From Cricetomys ansorgei (Eukaryota; Chordata; Mammalia; Rodentia; Nesomyidae): a DNA stretch of 64,000 bases. This document shows positions 11,129 through 23,212 of the stretch, in pieces. The DNA is taken from contig JAMJFZ010001815.1 in assembly GCA_026225945.1 (NCBI GenBank), forward strand, positions 4,190,001-4,254,000. Reading direction: 5' to 3'. How positions within the stretch are numbered: position 1 is the first letter of the stretch; every line of letters begins with the position of its first letter. A program made the position numbers and the translations under genes. The notes under the pieces were generated by a model, which had not been told where the DNA came from, ran no database searches, and was given only the letters and a program-made list of their open reading frames with translations.

Positions 11129-14100
11129 GGAGAGCCCTAGAAGGCCTGGGAAATGTATCTCTGTATTCAAGGCTATAATTCATAAAACCCAAAGCTTTCT
11201 CCACTAGATGATTCCACTTCAGGGTGGCTCAATGTCAGAAAACGGTATAATTCTGTTTATCGGAACTCCACTTTACAAGTATAAGAGGAATCACTCTTTT
11301 GTTCACATTCATAACTACTAATTTCCTAAGCAACAGTGTAGAAGGAAACAGTTGTTAGATTTGTTGTTTGTAAGAAGAACCCAAAGCCCTCAAATTAGAC
11401 TCCTCTTTCCAATTCACGTTCCCAGTATGGATTGCTTCTGGTTGAGTCCTGAGTTCTTTCAGGAAGCAAAGTTTCCAGTGCTCAGTAATCACTTAGTAAA
11501 GTTTATGTAGAATTTTTAACTGAATGACAATTTTTTACCCATTCTTGTAGTAGAAAGAGATTGGCGTGGAGTTAACAAATGCATTATAATATTTCTCTTT
11601 GTTCCAGAGCTGGGACCGTGGCAGGACTTGTCCAGCACACTCACTCTTCTCCTGTGGTTGCACATATTGTCCACTCTTGGCTCTTTGCCATTTTGTATAG
11701 ATCATGGTCCTGTTTCACTTTTATCAGGCTCAGGCCAGAAGCCCACACTCACATAGAATTTATAGTAACAGACGGCTTTTCACTATAGACAAGCATAAAG
11801 GTGTTCCATGTTAGCATTACTAATACAGAGCATCACTTGGGATTCCAGCTCCTTTCCCACCATTCTCCTATCCCAGGCCCCACAGCCACCACCCCATCAA
11901 GGAATTTGACAGGCTTTAAGGTTTTAATGCACAGGACCAGTTTGCAATCTGTGCTGCCATCCTTACATTCCTGAGTGTGCTAAGTGCAGGCCTCTTGACA
12001 GCAGGGAAGAAGTTCTGGTGGATATATGCTGAATCATGGTACCGTTTTAGTTTGTGCATCTCTCCCTGGGTTTCAAGAAGAATTTTGCCATTACCCACCA
12101 ATGTTCCAGAAAGGTTTTACTCTTGTTTCTTTATAAAATATTTCACACTAAGAGGTTTTGTTTGTTTGTTTGCTTGCTTGTTTTTTCACTGTAGGCTGGA
12201 CTTGCGATTGAGCTCAATGTCTATGTTGTCCAATAGACAGAATCTAAAGGTGCAGAATTCCAAAATAACTTTCTTTCCAAAGAGCTCTTTATATCAGCTG
12301 TAGCTTTCTAGCTTTGAATGTATTAGGGACATAAGGCTCTGAGGTCCTTGGGGAAACACGAGTTGGTCTGGGTCTTCCAGTTGGGCAATATAGGAAACCC
12401 ACCTGAGAATCCTGGGAAAGTTTGACTAACACTCGTATTCTGCTTCATTCTCTCCTCTGGCCACTACTGAACCTCCATGGAAACCACTAGACCTTTGATA
12501 TTTGCGTTGTCCCACCTGTAAGAAAATCACAAGTATAATTCAATTGCTCATCCACATGAAGCTTAAAACCTATTAAGAACCCTGACAAACATACTCATAG
12601 AGGCTTTTCCCTGAACCACAAATCTGGAGTCAATAGTTTTGTTTTTCTTCTTCTTCTTCTCATAAATGCTATCCCATAGATACGCTGTCGGAGGTGCATC
12701 GTGAAAGGAAATCTGTCAATAGCAAGTGTGCGATGCTGACCATGCCATGGCCATCTTATAGCCACACGTTCAAAGCAGCAACTTTTATAACCTCCAATAA
12801 TGATCTCTCTCAGTCCCTATACTAGCTTCTCACACAGCACTTGGGCTCTCAGTTGTCCAAGGAGAACGCCACACAGTTTTTAGAGTGGCCTTTTGTCCAC
12901 ATTGCTCTTTACAGTTTTTTAAGGTAATTTGGAAGCCCGAAATCCAAACTGAGGTCAGACTCCTGTCCACCGAGGCTTCTAGCAGTGTCAGGCTTCCAGA
13001 ATGGTTTCTTGAGAATCATTAACTTTTTAAGAGACACAGTTTTCCTCCTGTCATTAACGAGCTGTGTAACAGCTTACTGCAATGCTACTTTTAACTATCG
13101 AGGCCCTTTCTTAAATATCAAATTCCCCTCTCTGAACTGTCCCTCTCTCTCTTCAGAGTCTCATCTGTCACTGTAAATGCCATCACTTTATTCCTCCTTC
13201 GGACGCGGTGACAGGCTCACTCCGATCTGAGCCTTATCTCTGTTTCCGTCCCCTATTGTACCACAAAGATCCCTTTTGCAGAGCTTACAGATGTATCCGC
13301 TTTCCACACGTGGCACATGATTGCCTCAGTAAAGGTATTTTCTGTTTCAATATTGCATTTTCCCAAGGGGGAACAAAGGGGACAAGCTTTCTGGAGTTGG
13401 TTTCACTGAGAAAATTGTTTAGAATGGCCTCATTCCTCAGCAGATTAACGGATGCATACAATCCCAGCTTAAGTGCTATTGTACAGCACAATTTCTTCAT
13501 TATACTTTGTCCTTTCCATTTAGAAAACCCCTCACCAATTAAAGTAATACAGCCTTCCAATACCTGCTCCCAATTAAATCTGAGCTGTACTACCTGCCCC
13601 GATGCAGCTGGTCACAGATTCTTACCACTCACCCGCATTCATTAGGCCTGTTCATTATCATGGGATAGTGGCAGGAATTCAAGGCACTGCCTTCCTTTTA
13701 GGGCAACACCAAAATTATCAGCTTTCTACCCAAGGTCCCAATAAGGACAGGATTAAGTATAAGGGGAAGGGATTCAGACAGTAGCAAACTGCCATTGTCC
13801 CTGGCCTCTCAGGTCCCCTCTATCTAAACGATACAGTGCAGGTACAAAAGAATTCCCCTCTTAATTAAAGGATCACTTTTCCCTTCCATTCTAGCCCCAT
13901 AGAATACCCCAGCTTCATTGCCCTCCTCCATCAATCCCTTTCTACAAGAACACAGAAAGCAGAAAGGGGGACCTGAAAGCGACCTGGACCCCACTCCCTG
14001 GGGACTGTGTCATTTAAGAACTGGGTTTTCCAGCTTCAGACCAGACTCCATTTTTAAGAAGTGTTATTTTTCTATCCACAGCTTAAAACGTCCCCAAGAA

Positions 14101-16809
14101 AGGAGTAGGGTGTGGGTAGGTGGACCATGAAACTGTGACATAAGTACTAATGAGGCATAGTGACATCCGTGGGTGTTCCCAGGTAAATTTCAGCCTGCAG
14201 TCGACAACATACAAGTGGGTCACCAGTTTTCCGTCTTCCAATTCTGAAGAAGAAACACAGTGTTCGTCCCTAGGGAATGTCTTAATATTTTCTCTCATTC
14301 TTGATCAGAACAGAATAAAAACAAAAGGAGAAGGGGAGAGGCCTGCCTCGGACTAGAGAAGAGAATCATCTTTAAAGGCACTCCAGAGAAAATTCAGGAG
14401 AGATGGAAACACAGTCAGCCTGCCAATATAGCCTCAGTGAGACAATCAGCAACTTGGAAAGTCTCAAGGTCACACAAGCAGGACTCCCAGGGGCTGAAGG
14501 CCGAGTCAGAAAACTCTCTCAGCCTTCAGGCATTCTGGAGGCAGCAGAACATCCTTGGCAGTTCCTGAGTCCTTTGTCTAGACCAGAGAACCTTCTGCCT
14601 GTGCCTGCCAGGAAGCAGAGCTGAGACCTTGTCTTCTCTAAATCAATGGATCAAAAGGTAGATTTGTACAGTCCAGAATTTCCAAATAATCACTTACCTT
14701 TGGGCAGTGAGATTTTAAGAGGGACACCCCTCCACCCCAAGCAGGACTTTGTGCCTGGAATTCTTGACTGTGGAGAAGCCACAGAACTGCTCTGCAGAGC
14801 AGAGGGACGAACGCTGCTGGAGGGTGGGTGCTGGGTGAGATATGGCTTTCAGCAACTTTACTGGGTCCTTATTGTATACATACGAATCTTATCAATGAAC
14901 AGCGCCATATGCATACACAAGGCTTTTTTTTTCCTTGGGGGGGGTTGTATATTAGTGTTTTCCTCTCAATTAACTTCTAGGCAATTTTCCCAGCTAAATG
15001 CATAACATGGTTGGCAAGACGCCAAACAAAACCTTAAGACCCAACACTAAATTCTGCACTTATACAGGCAGCTTAGATTTTCACGCGGAGAACTGGAAGC
15101 ACGCCAGCTACTTCCACTGTAAACCCAGCAGTGGGAAAGCTATATATATTTTTTTTATCAAGAAACTCTCCTTTAGATTTCCAAGACCACTTGAAAATTG
15201 TACTATTTTAATGTGCATTTTAGACAAAATAAGAGGAAGATTTAACCTGCTATTAAATTAACCCAATTAGCTATTTATTCCGTGTAACCTTACACTTTGG
15301 AGGCTGTTAAGTCAAATAAACTGGCAGTGAATGAATTTTTTTTGTGAATTATGGAAATTATAGATGCCTTCTAGACAATACATTCTTATGTCTTTTCCCC
15401 AATCCCTTTCACTCTGACAAGATTAATAGAATGCTTACTTCAAAAAAAGATCAGTTTTTTTTTTTTAATACAAAATGGAATTACCCAAGATACAATGCAG
15501 CTGAAGGCCCACTGGAGAAGTGGCTGGGGAATTAACCAGTAAATGAAATGAAATAGAAATTTACATACTAGCCATCCTTTGGAGGCCTTGTCTTCAATCT
15601 CTCCAGCCTATGTTCTCTGCTCTGTAATTTGTACATGCTCTTCTTGCAAGAACACTTGCTCTTCTTGAATGTGGTACTTTTCAAAGACCTAACCGTAGTG
15701 AGCAGCTTTGGGCCCCAGTCACTCCAGCTGGTTGATGTTAACTTTAGAACCAAGCTCTAGGGGTTTGAGTTCATGTCTCCTGGGATCCTTAAGGAGAGCT
15801 AAAAGGATGCTTTCAGGAACTTGTACAGAGTTTAATAAACCTGCCTTAGCACAAATAAAAGTTTTTGGAACATAATGTTTTGACCATGTGAGAGGCTAGG
15901 AACTAGAAACACGTGGATTAAGTTTACCTGGACATATCCAGGGGATTAAAAATAGATGAAAGATTGCAGGCCAAACACATTTTGCCTATTGAAAAACAAA
16001 ATCTCTAAACAAACCAAAGCTGTTTGTTAAACTAACAGGACTCACGAGTCTCCTCCATATTAGCCAGTGTTATCATTTCTTTAAAAAGCAAGAATGTGTG
16101 ATAAAATTTCTAATACATCTGGAGGTTTCAGAGAACAGGATTAATACAAAAATATTTTATAACTTGAAAAGTAAATCATAAAGCACAAACTTGTAACATT
16201 GTATGTTCATCTACATGAATTCAAGAGCTGGTCCTGTGAGGGCACCCAGTTGTGCCCTGACATGTAACTGAACAGGTCAGGCCCTTTATAATTCAGAACA
16301 CTGGATAAAGAATAAAGGGAAGGGCAAACTTTCTACTTATATAAGTGGTCTGTGTACCAGAGTCACTATATAAATGACAGGCAGATGCTACCTGGTTTCA
16401 TATCACAAGAGTCAGAAAGATGTCTTCCTACACCACCTCAGTGGTCTGATTGCAGACACTAATGGCAGAAAAAAAAAATGTTAATGTTGCTTTTGACTTC
16501 CAACAATTTGGAATAATAGAATGGATGGCTCCTTCTGTCTATTTCATCCTCTGTGAGTTTCAGCAGCAACTCAAAACTCTGAAAATAACAAGAAAACATA
16601 GCAAAAAAAAAAAAAATAACCATCTCGTCCATTTTATCCACTGTCCTATTCCTGATTTGTCACCTTTGCCTTCACTCTGTCTGGACAAAGGCTAATTCAG
16701 TACCATCTATATGTAAATTCTATATTTGAAGAACAAAATAAAAAATAAAGTCTTAAAGATAGATGAATAAATGGACAGAAAGACAGTGAGAGAATATTGA
16801 ATAAAGGAG
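11129..16809. other. Long repeat-poor unique segment
   Basis: No SINE, LINE or LTR is recognisable across about 5.7 kb apart from short homopolymers: CTT runs near 12643, a T run near 15457 and a G run near 14937. The longest ORF (13208-13645, 145 codons) has no domain I recognise. GC is somewhat higher at 13.2-14.8 kb. The block 14880-15330 is high in complexity with TTAAATTAACC/AATTAG-type AT motifs and looks like non-coding conserved DNA, untested. Confidence 0.4.
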
Positions 16810-17147
16810 ACAAAGAAGGAAGGAGGGAGGGAGGGAAGAAGGAAGGAAGAATGAAAGGAAGGGAAGGAAGGGAGAGAAGGAAAGAAGGAAGAAAGGAAGG
16901 GAAGGAAGGAACAAGAATGAGGGAAGGAAGGAAAGAAAGAAGGAAGGAGGCAGGGAGGGAGGGATGAAGGGAGGAAAGAGAGAGGGAGGAGAGGAAGGAA
17001 GGAAGAGAAGGAAGGAAGAGAAGGGAGAAAGTATAAAAGGAAAGGAGGGAAAGACAGAAAGAAAGAATGAAGGAGGGAAGGAAGGAAAGAGGGAATGAAG
17101 GAAGAGAAGGAAGGAAGAAGGAAAGGAAGGAAGGGAAAGGAGAGGGG
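16810..17147 (+). repeat. Polypurine GGAA/GGGA microsatellite
   Basis: About 340 bases are almost entirely A and G on the plus strand, made of AAGG, GAAGG, GGGA and AGAA units with rare T or C interruptions. Two long minus-strand ORFs (147 and 159 codons) read through it only because the pyrimidine strand encodes Ser, Pro, Leu and Phe; they are not genes. GGGA-rich parts near 16822-16838 could pair as G-quadruplex or triplex DNA. Confidence 0.95.
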
Positions 17148-19660
17148 CATGGGGTATAGTGCTCTGAACAGGGCATTAAGGGAAAGGTGACTGGAAATTT
17201 TGATAAATACTTGATCTAAGTTTTACTGTACCATTTACTGTACACACCATTTGCGTTTGTGTACTTTAGAGCTAATCTACTACAGTAAGCTGAAACAGTC
17301 GCAATTACATGTGGAGTGGTGTTTGGGGAGACGATGGGCATTGTGATGTAGGGATAGACTAGCATTCAGAAACACTGGAACTTTCTCAGGGATAGAGAAG
17401 CAGAGATTGAAAAAAAATCAACAATGACAAAACCTTTTAAGTATTTCACAACAGCCTTAAGATAGTCATTTGACATTGTAAAACATATCAGCTAACTTGT
17501 TTACTATACAAAACTAATATTTTGCAAAATTTGAATTTATTAATAAAATTTTACTAGTGACTAAGACCAAGTCCCTGTAAAACTATGGGTTAGTGTACAT
17601 AGTAAAGTAAGCTCTGTATGGGTTATTTTATGCAAGACGTTGTTGTGTCCACAAAATGCATTTTATACCATACACATACTAGAACAGCTATATAATATGG
17701 TATAAAATGCCTTTTGTGACGAGCGTAATCATTTCTGCAGACATAGTTGTTATATCACATGATCTTGTAGGGTTGACATATAATGAAGACCTTTTTGTTT
17801 GAGATACTTGGGTATTTCCTGGAAGTCAGGTGATTTAATGAATGGATAAATTTCATCAATAGGTATTAACATATCAATAAGCAGTTTAAAAATAGTTTAA
17901 AATATCCTATTCTCTGTTTCCTCAGTAAGAAGAAATAACATTTTTTTTTCTTTTTTTAGGGCAGTTTTCAGAAATGGGAATGATTCATACTGCATATTAC
18001 TGCTTCCTTGATTTTGTGTCTATTTACATAAAATTAACATAATCTGACAAAAGTTTTATGTGTAAGAGAAATTTTAGGCATTTTTCAGGACATGTAGTAG
18101 CAGGCCTTTAGGATCATTTTTCAGCTGGAAAGATGTAGACCACTCTGGTATTGATTCCTAACTTTAACATGTCTGATGCAAAATTGCAGGGACGCAAACT
18201 AAGGAAAAGATAAAATGCATTTGCTCCAAACTCTTGTAAAAAGAATCATTCTATTAGAGTACAAAAAGAATTGAAAAGAAAATTTGCTTTTAGAAACACT
18301 TATTTTGATTTAAATTGCATTCTCAAAGAACCACACTAAGTTCTCTTGGCAGTCTAAGTGGGCCTACTTGCCCAGTGACAGACAGGCAGTCCTTGAGAGC
18401 CAAACCCACCAATTTCCACCCAGCCTGGGTGTGCATTTAAGTCACTAGCAGCAGATCTCTTTAGCGTGTATACCTTTGTCCAGGCTGTGAATTGTGGTAT
18501 GCTGGGGACAGTGGAATAAAAAACTGATGTACAAGACCAAAACAAATAGATATGTAAACAAAATATGTATGCTCCTCAAGTATAGAGTTAGCGCCAGAAT
18601 CCCATGTGGGCAGGTATGTCTGACAGCTCAAATCGGGATTTCCATTGGAGGCAAATGAAGGGTGACAGGCAGTCTCCAACTCCAGACACAATCAGCAGCA
18701 TGAGAGGCAGGGTTGCCTAAACTTGAATCAGAATCCAAAATGAAGGTCAAGCCCACATGGAGGGGTAAGCCAGAGAGTCCACAGTGGGTGTGGCCTGAGG
18801 CCAGGAGGCAGCCCAGCATCAGCAGGCTCCCATTGGGGTTTTTGGAGAGGGCTGTAGATAAAAGGAAGCAGGAAATCAGGGGTGGGGGCAGGGTCAGCAG
18901 GGAACTGTGCCCTCAACCATCTAGGGCCACACCTGGCAGCCAGGCCCACACCCTGAAGGGGTGAAAGCACAGTAAGTAAAAGTTTAGTTTAGTAAATGGT
19001 AGCCATCACAGGCAGGCCAGTTCAACACTTTATGTTGAAACAGTCCCTACTGAAACACTAGTAACTTTAAGGAGGCAGCTACTCATGCTTATCAAACATT
19101 TAGGGCCATACAATTACTGCCTCTAAAAAATGGAGATTTCTTCGACTCAGGCAGATGAGATGTTAGAAAATATATATTATTTCAAAACCTCATCTTTCTG
19201 TCTTTTATTTGTGTCTCAGGATCCAAACTTAGTTTGTCATATCCTGCAGAGTTCAAAGCACAGGAGACGCTGTCTCCACAGCTTATGGAATTTCCAGCTG
19301 ATTGGCCATCTGCTTCTCCTGCGTTTTGTGGTTTGGGCTCCATGATGCCCTGTAGTGCTCCATGTACCCCGCACAGTTCTATCTGCAGCCATTTTTAAGG
19401 GTCTGAAGAATTTATGGGCTGGCATCTCCCCCTCTGCCTGCAGATCTCAGAATGTGACCAATAGTTGTGCAGCCTCAGCTGCTGGTTTAAAGTGCTGTAA
19501 GGACTGGAGGAATGAAGAAGTAGCCTCTGGAGATTCCTGTGACTAATGTCAGTCACACCTTCCCAATCAAGACTCAGTTACATATCCTATGGAAATCCTG
19601 CTTTCCCATTTTGTTGCAGTCAAATCTGTATAAGTACCACAATACAGTATCTATGATCGG
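17148..19660. other. Unique DNA with one long inverted repeat
   Basis: No SINE or LINE is recognised. It contains the near-perfect inverted repeat 17650-17672/17696-17718. The GC-richer stretch 18560-18970 carries overlapping ORFs of 60-80 codons on both strands with no domain, and a G-run cluster at 18879-18902. Confidence 0.4.
17650..17718. repeat. 23-bp inverted repeat, hairpin-forming
   Basis: The left arm at 17650-17672 contains GCATTTTATACCATA. The right arm at 17696-17718 is its reverse complement with 22 of 23 positions paired. The spacer is 23 bases. The arms do not extend further. It could be a MITE-like relic, a hairpin RNA or a chance palindrome. Confidence 0.8.
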
Positions 19661-19738
19661 TCTGTCTGTCTGTCTGTCTATGTCTATCATCTATCTATCT
19701 ATGTATCTATCATGTATCCATCCATCTATCTATGTATC
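19661..19738 (+). repeat. (TCTG)n(TCTA)n microsatellite
   Basis: Five TCTG units lead into interrupted TCTA/TCCA units. It is a compound tetranucleotide repeat. Confidence 0.9.
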
Positions 19739-21309
19739 AGTATTTATCAGAGTGTCTATATTAACTTACTTGCTGCATTTCTCCCAACTAGAAAATACTC
19801 TGTACCTATCTTTCTTGGTACTGCTTTTGCATGTTGTAATTATTCATTTGTAGCAGCTGTTTGTTAATGAATGGTTGATGACTAAATGTATGGACAGATA
19901 TATGAGTGAACGGATGGATGACTAGGTAAAAAATACAATTAAATATCATATCTTATTTATTTCTTGGATTCCCAGCACATTGCCTATTAGCATGGAAGAC
20001 AATGAGTCTGTTGCCTTTCTGCCTCAATATGGAATCAAGGACTTTTTGAGTTAAACTATACTGTTTTGAAAACAATCAATATAATTCCTGTGCTTTGTCA
20101 TAGAACTACCTACAGTAAACTGAGTCCAATATTTAATAGTTTTAATGAAACTTTTACATCTAGTCGCTTCTACAATTCAGTATCAGTTTAATAATCAACA
20201 GCGTCATCACTGCCAGAAGAGGAGATCCATTGTGGCGTGGCATGTTTCATATGTACAAAAAATGTTTATATAAAAAGACCAAATAAGCATCTAAGTGAAA
20301 GGATATCAAAATTATTATTTATAGAATTAGATGCTTCTGCCATGCATGCTTTGATTATAAATTATTCATTATTAGTTCATATATCATGAACCTTCTCTTA
20401 GACTCTAAGACTTAGAGTATAGTTATCTTTACATATTTAAAATCTTATGCGTAGTTGATATTCATACTTTAGTAGATCCTATGTAGAAACTGAACGTTTG
20501 CTCTATCATGTTTTGACAATTTAAAAAATTCATGTCTCCATCCAAAAAATCCTTGATACACTAGGCTGATTCTGGCGTAGGTATCATAATTTAGAAATGT
20601 GTAAAAAAATGCTCAGAGAGAGTCATAGCTAATATCAGCGTCCTCACACATATTATATAGAGCATCATGGAACTCATTGTAGCAGACCCTACACTATAAT
20701 TACATTACACACGTTTTAAATTATCATGATAATTTAAGACTGCAGCTTTGTTTGGGGCTTAGATTTTCCATATTCGTTCTCACATGTGAATCATTTAAAT
20801 GGTTGAAATAGAATCTGTTTAGCTGTTTTGAATTATATGAATGAAAGAAAATACACTTTCTCTACAAAGCAAATTAAGACATTTAGAGATTCAAGTGAGA
20901 CTGAATTTACAAGCTTGAAGTTTTTGGAGTAAATATGAACTTAAAAATATTTCTTGATTTCCTTTGAATGCAATTTGAAATTACAAATAAGTTAACTCTT
21001 CACTATAGGTCTGATGAAATGATCAGTTGGTTCAATGATCTTTATTTTGCTGCACCGCAAATATTGAAGTTTAAATGAACATCATAAATTATTTAGCAAT
21101 TTGACATGTATTCAGTTGTGTATGTTCTGTATATACCTTTACCAGGGTTGTTTAGTACATGATTCTTCTTTTACACATGATAGCTTCATTGATGCCTGAA
21201 GTATAATCACATAAAATGCACAATTTAAAAACATTAAAGTAGGAGTCATATCTGTTGTTGGTAGTTAGGATTTTTATTATAAATTTAGATATCAGAAATT
21301 GTATTTTTC
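19739..21309. other. Unique AT-rich DNA, candidate regulatory block
   Basis: The segment is repeat-free and AT-rich with ordinary complexity, and contains a 22-bp perfect palindrome at 20716-20737. The stretch about 20640-21230 has many TAATTT, GATAA and ATTTGCAA-like cores and looks like a conserved non-coding element. That is inference from composition only. Confidence 0.3.
20716..20737. repeat. 22-bp perfect palindrome
   Basis: The sequence is TTAAATTATCA followed exactly by its own reverse complement. Its centre holds TTATC and GATAA, two inverted GATA-type cores separated by AT. The symmetry ends at 20715/20738. Confidence 0.9.
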
Positions 21310-21418
21310 TTAGATACGATTACCCAAAGACCACTATGTAGCCCAGGCTAGCCTCAAAGTTGAGGTAATCCTCCTGTCCTAACCTTCCATGTGCCCCAAG
21401 TACAGGAACCTCTGAAAA
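21310..21418 (-). mobile_element. Old B1-type SINE relic
   Basis: CACTATGTAGCCCAGGCTAG, CCTCAAAGTTGAGG, ATCCTCCTGTCCTAACC and CCAAGTACAGG follow the reversed B1/PB1 order. It is much diverged. Confidence 0.6.
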
Positions 21419-22989
21419 ACATGTTTTTGTATTTGTGCTTTGTAAGGAAACTTGATAAAATGTCCAGGCAATCATAGAAAAGATTTAGAACAAAACGTAA
21501 AGGAGAGGAAAATTCTAGAATCTTTTCTATGTTTTAAAAATCGACTTTCAGACATTGAAAAAGTCACTTGGTTCATATCCACCCCCACCTTACTTCATGA
21601 TTTTTTTTTCTCATTCATGATGTGCAAACTCAGCTGGCTTTGTTGCTCCTTGCCCATTTACCCCTGAATTCACTGGGACCTAGAATGATTACTTTGAACT
21701 TTTACTCGCTGATAGAAGAACCGCAGATTATTATGAAACCCTGTATACTAATGCTGACTCTCCTGACATTTTTAAAACAGCTACAGCAACAAAAGGGCAC
21801 TGGATGTAAATCCCTGAGGACTGAGAATAGTGCGGAGCTGCTCAGCTCCTTTGCACTCAGTGTGTCACCTAGACCATGACTAGCAGATAGGGCTAAAAAG
21901 GATCCTCAGACACTGTCCAGAGCTGGAGCATTACATAGGGCTGCTACTGCCAGTTGTCTACAGGAGTGGGCAGAACGATTGGGCCAAGGCAGAAGACTGC
22001 CCTCTCCCACTTGGCATTTGCAACATTGCGTTGCCTTTCCCTCTGTTCAGGCCTAGATACTTTATTAGTATGTTTATTAGCCAACAGGACACTCATCTCA
22101 TTCCAAAATCCTTCCAGCACACGGCCCACAGAGCTTGTATCATTAGTAAAAAGGTATGCTGTTTCTCCGAGAGTGTAAACATTCTCATTCATTCGAATAC
22201 CTTCTAATTCAAACAGAAGCAGAAATGACAGGATCCACAGATCAATTTTATATGCACAATGACTATATTAAAAATAATACACAAGGTAATAATTTTCTCC
22301 ATAAATATGGAATTCTGAAGGTGTAGGGACAGAGAAGTTGAACAGAGAAGTCACATCTCTGGCAGTGCCTGTAGCATTTGACGCCATACCCCATTTGAAC
22401 ATCCTGCTCAGTTGCTTCACATGAAGATGTTCTGTGGCAGCATTGTGTGGAACTGACATCATCAGCTAGCCTGTTCCTCCTTCTCAGTGTATTTCAATTG
22501 AATCACCCGTACTCTCTGCTGTCGATGTCTGACAGTTAAGTTAATTTGTGTAGGATTTAGAAAAGAAGTAGGATTCAGAAAGCCACTTGTAAGTTGTTTT
22601 GTGAATTCCTATGTCTTGATACTAAGCTTCAACAATGTATGTACCAATTTTCAGTTCTTAGATGTATGTGTGACGTCAGACACCTAATACGTCTCTGGGA
22701 GCCATGGTTCCACAGGCCTTCTCAGCAGTGCTTCTTATAGCTGCTGCTTCTCCTTGGTGAGGAATTGGCAACTTCCAACATGGCTGTGGAGTTTCACATC
22801 TCAGGCTATTGTGTCTGCATAGAATGGGATTCTGTCACTTAGATTTGGACAACAAAAGCATTTTGTCATTACCAGAGGTGACAGGTATTGGCAGTGGGCA
22901 ACAAGGAGGATAACCAGCAAATTTAGAACAGTAGGTATCACATATGATTGATGTTATTTGACAAATGCATTTGTTATGTTGTTTGGATG
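21419..22989. other. Unique DNA
   Basis: No repeat is recognised. Several ORFs of 60-85 codons on both strands overlap each other and show no domains. Confidence 0.4.
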
Positions 22990-23212
22990 GAGCCCTGTCT
23001 GGCCTGCAAGCTGCTAAGTAGACAAGTAAGCCTTGAACTTGTGTTGATATTCCTCCCTCTGTATCCTGAGTGCGAGGACTAAGACCTCTACCACGAGGAA
23101 CAGATTTCCTTTTCGTTTCTGTTCATTCTTTTTCTTTTTTGGTGTTTAGAATCAAGCTCAGGGATCTACACATGCCAAACACTTTACCATTGACCTACAC
23201 CTCCAGCTCAAG
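22990..23212 (-). mobile_element. Old B4-type SINE (B1 plus tRNA-like part)
   Basis: The left part (GAGCCCTGTCTGGCCTGCAAG, AGTAAGCCTTGAACTTGTG, CTGAGTGCGAGGAC) is a reversed, decayed B1. The right part (GAATCAAGCTCAGGGATCTAC, CCAAACACTTTACCATTGACC, CACCTCCAGCTC) is a reversed ID/tRNA-like head. The combination is the B4 architecture. Confidence 0.6.

Noticed and set aside
12138..12200. TTTG-rich run followed by a GGCTGGACTTGCG segment, possibly a reversed SINE
   Set aside because: Too short and diverged to assign to B1 or B4.
13208..13645. 145-codon plus-strand ORF
   Set aside because: No domain recognised; an antisense ORF of 91 codons overlaps it, and there is no splice or promoter context.
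15568..15753. Minus-strand peptide with WSDWGP, reminiscent of a thrombospondin type-1 repeat
   Set aside because: The expected cysteine and tryptophan pattern is absent around it and the frame is only 61 codons; a six-residue match is not evidence.
16697..17176. Two overlapping ORFs of 159 and 147 codons rich in Ser, Pro, Leu and Phe
   Set aside because: They are translations of the pyrimidine strand of the polypurine microsatellite.
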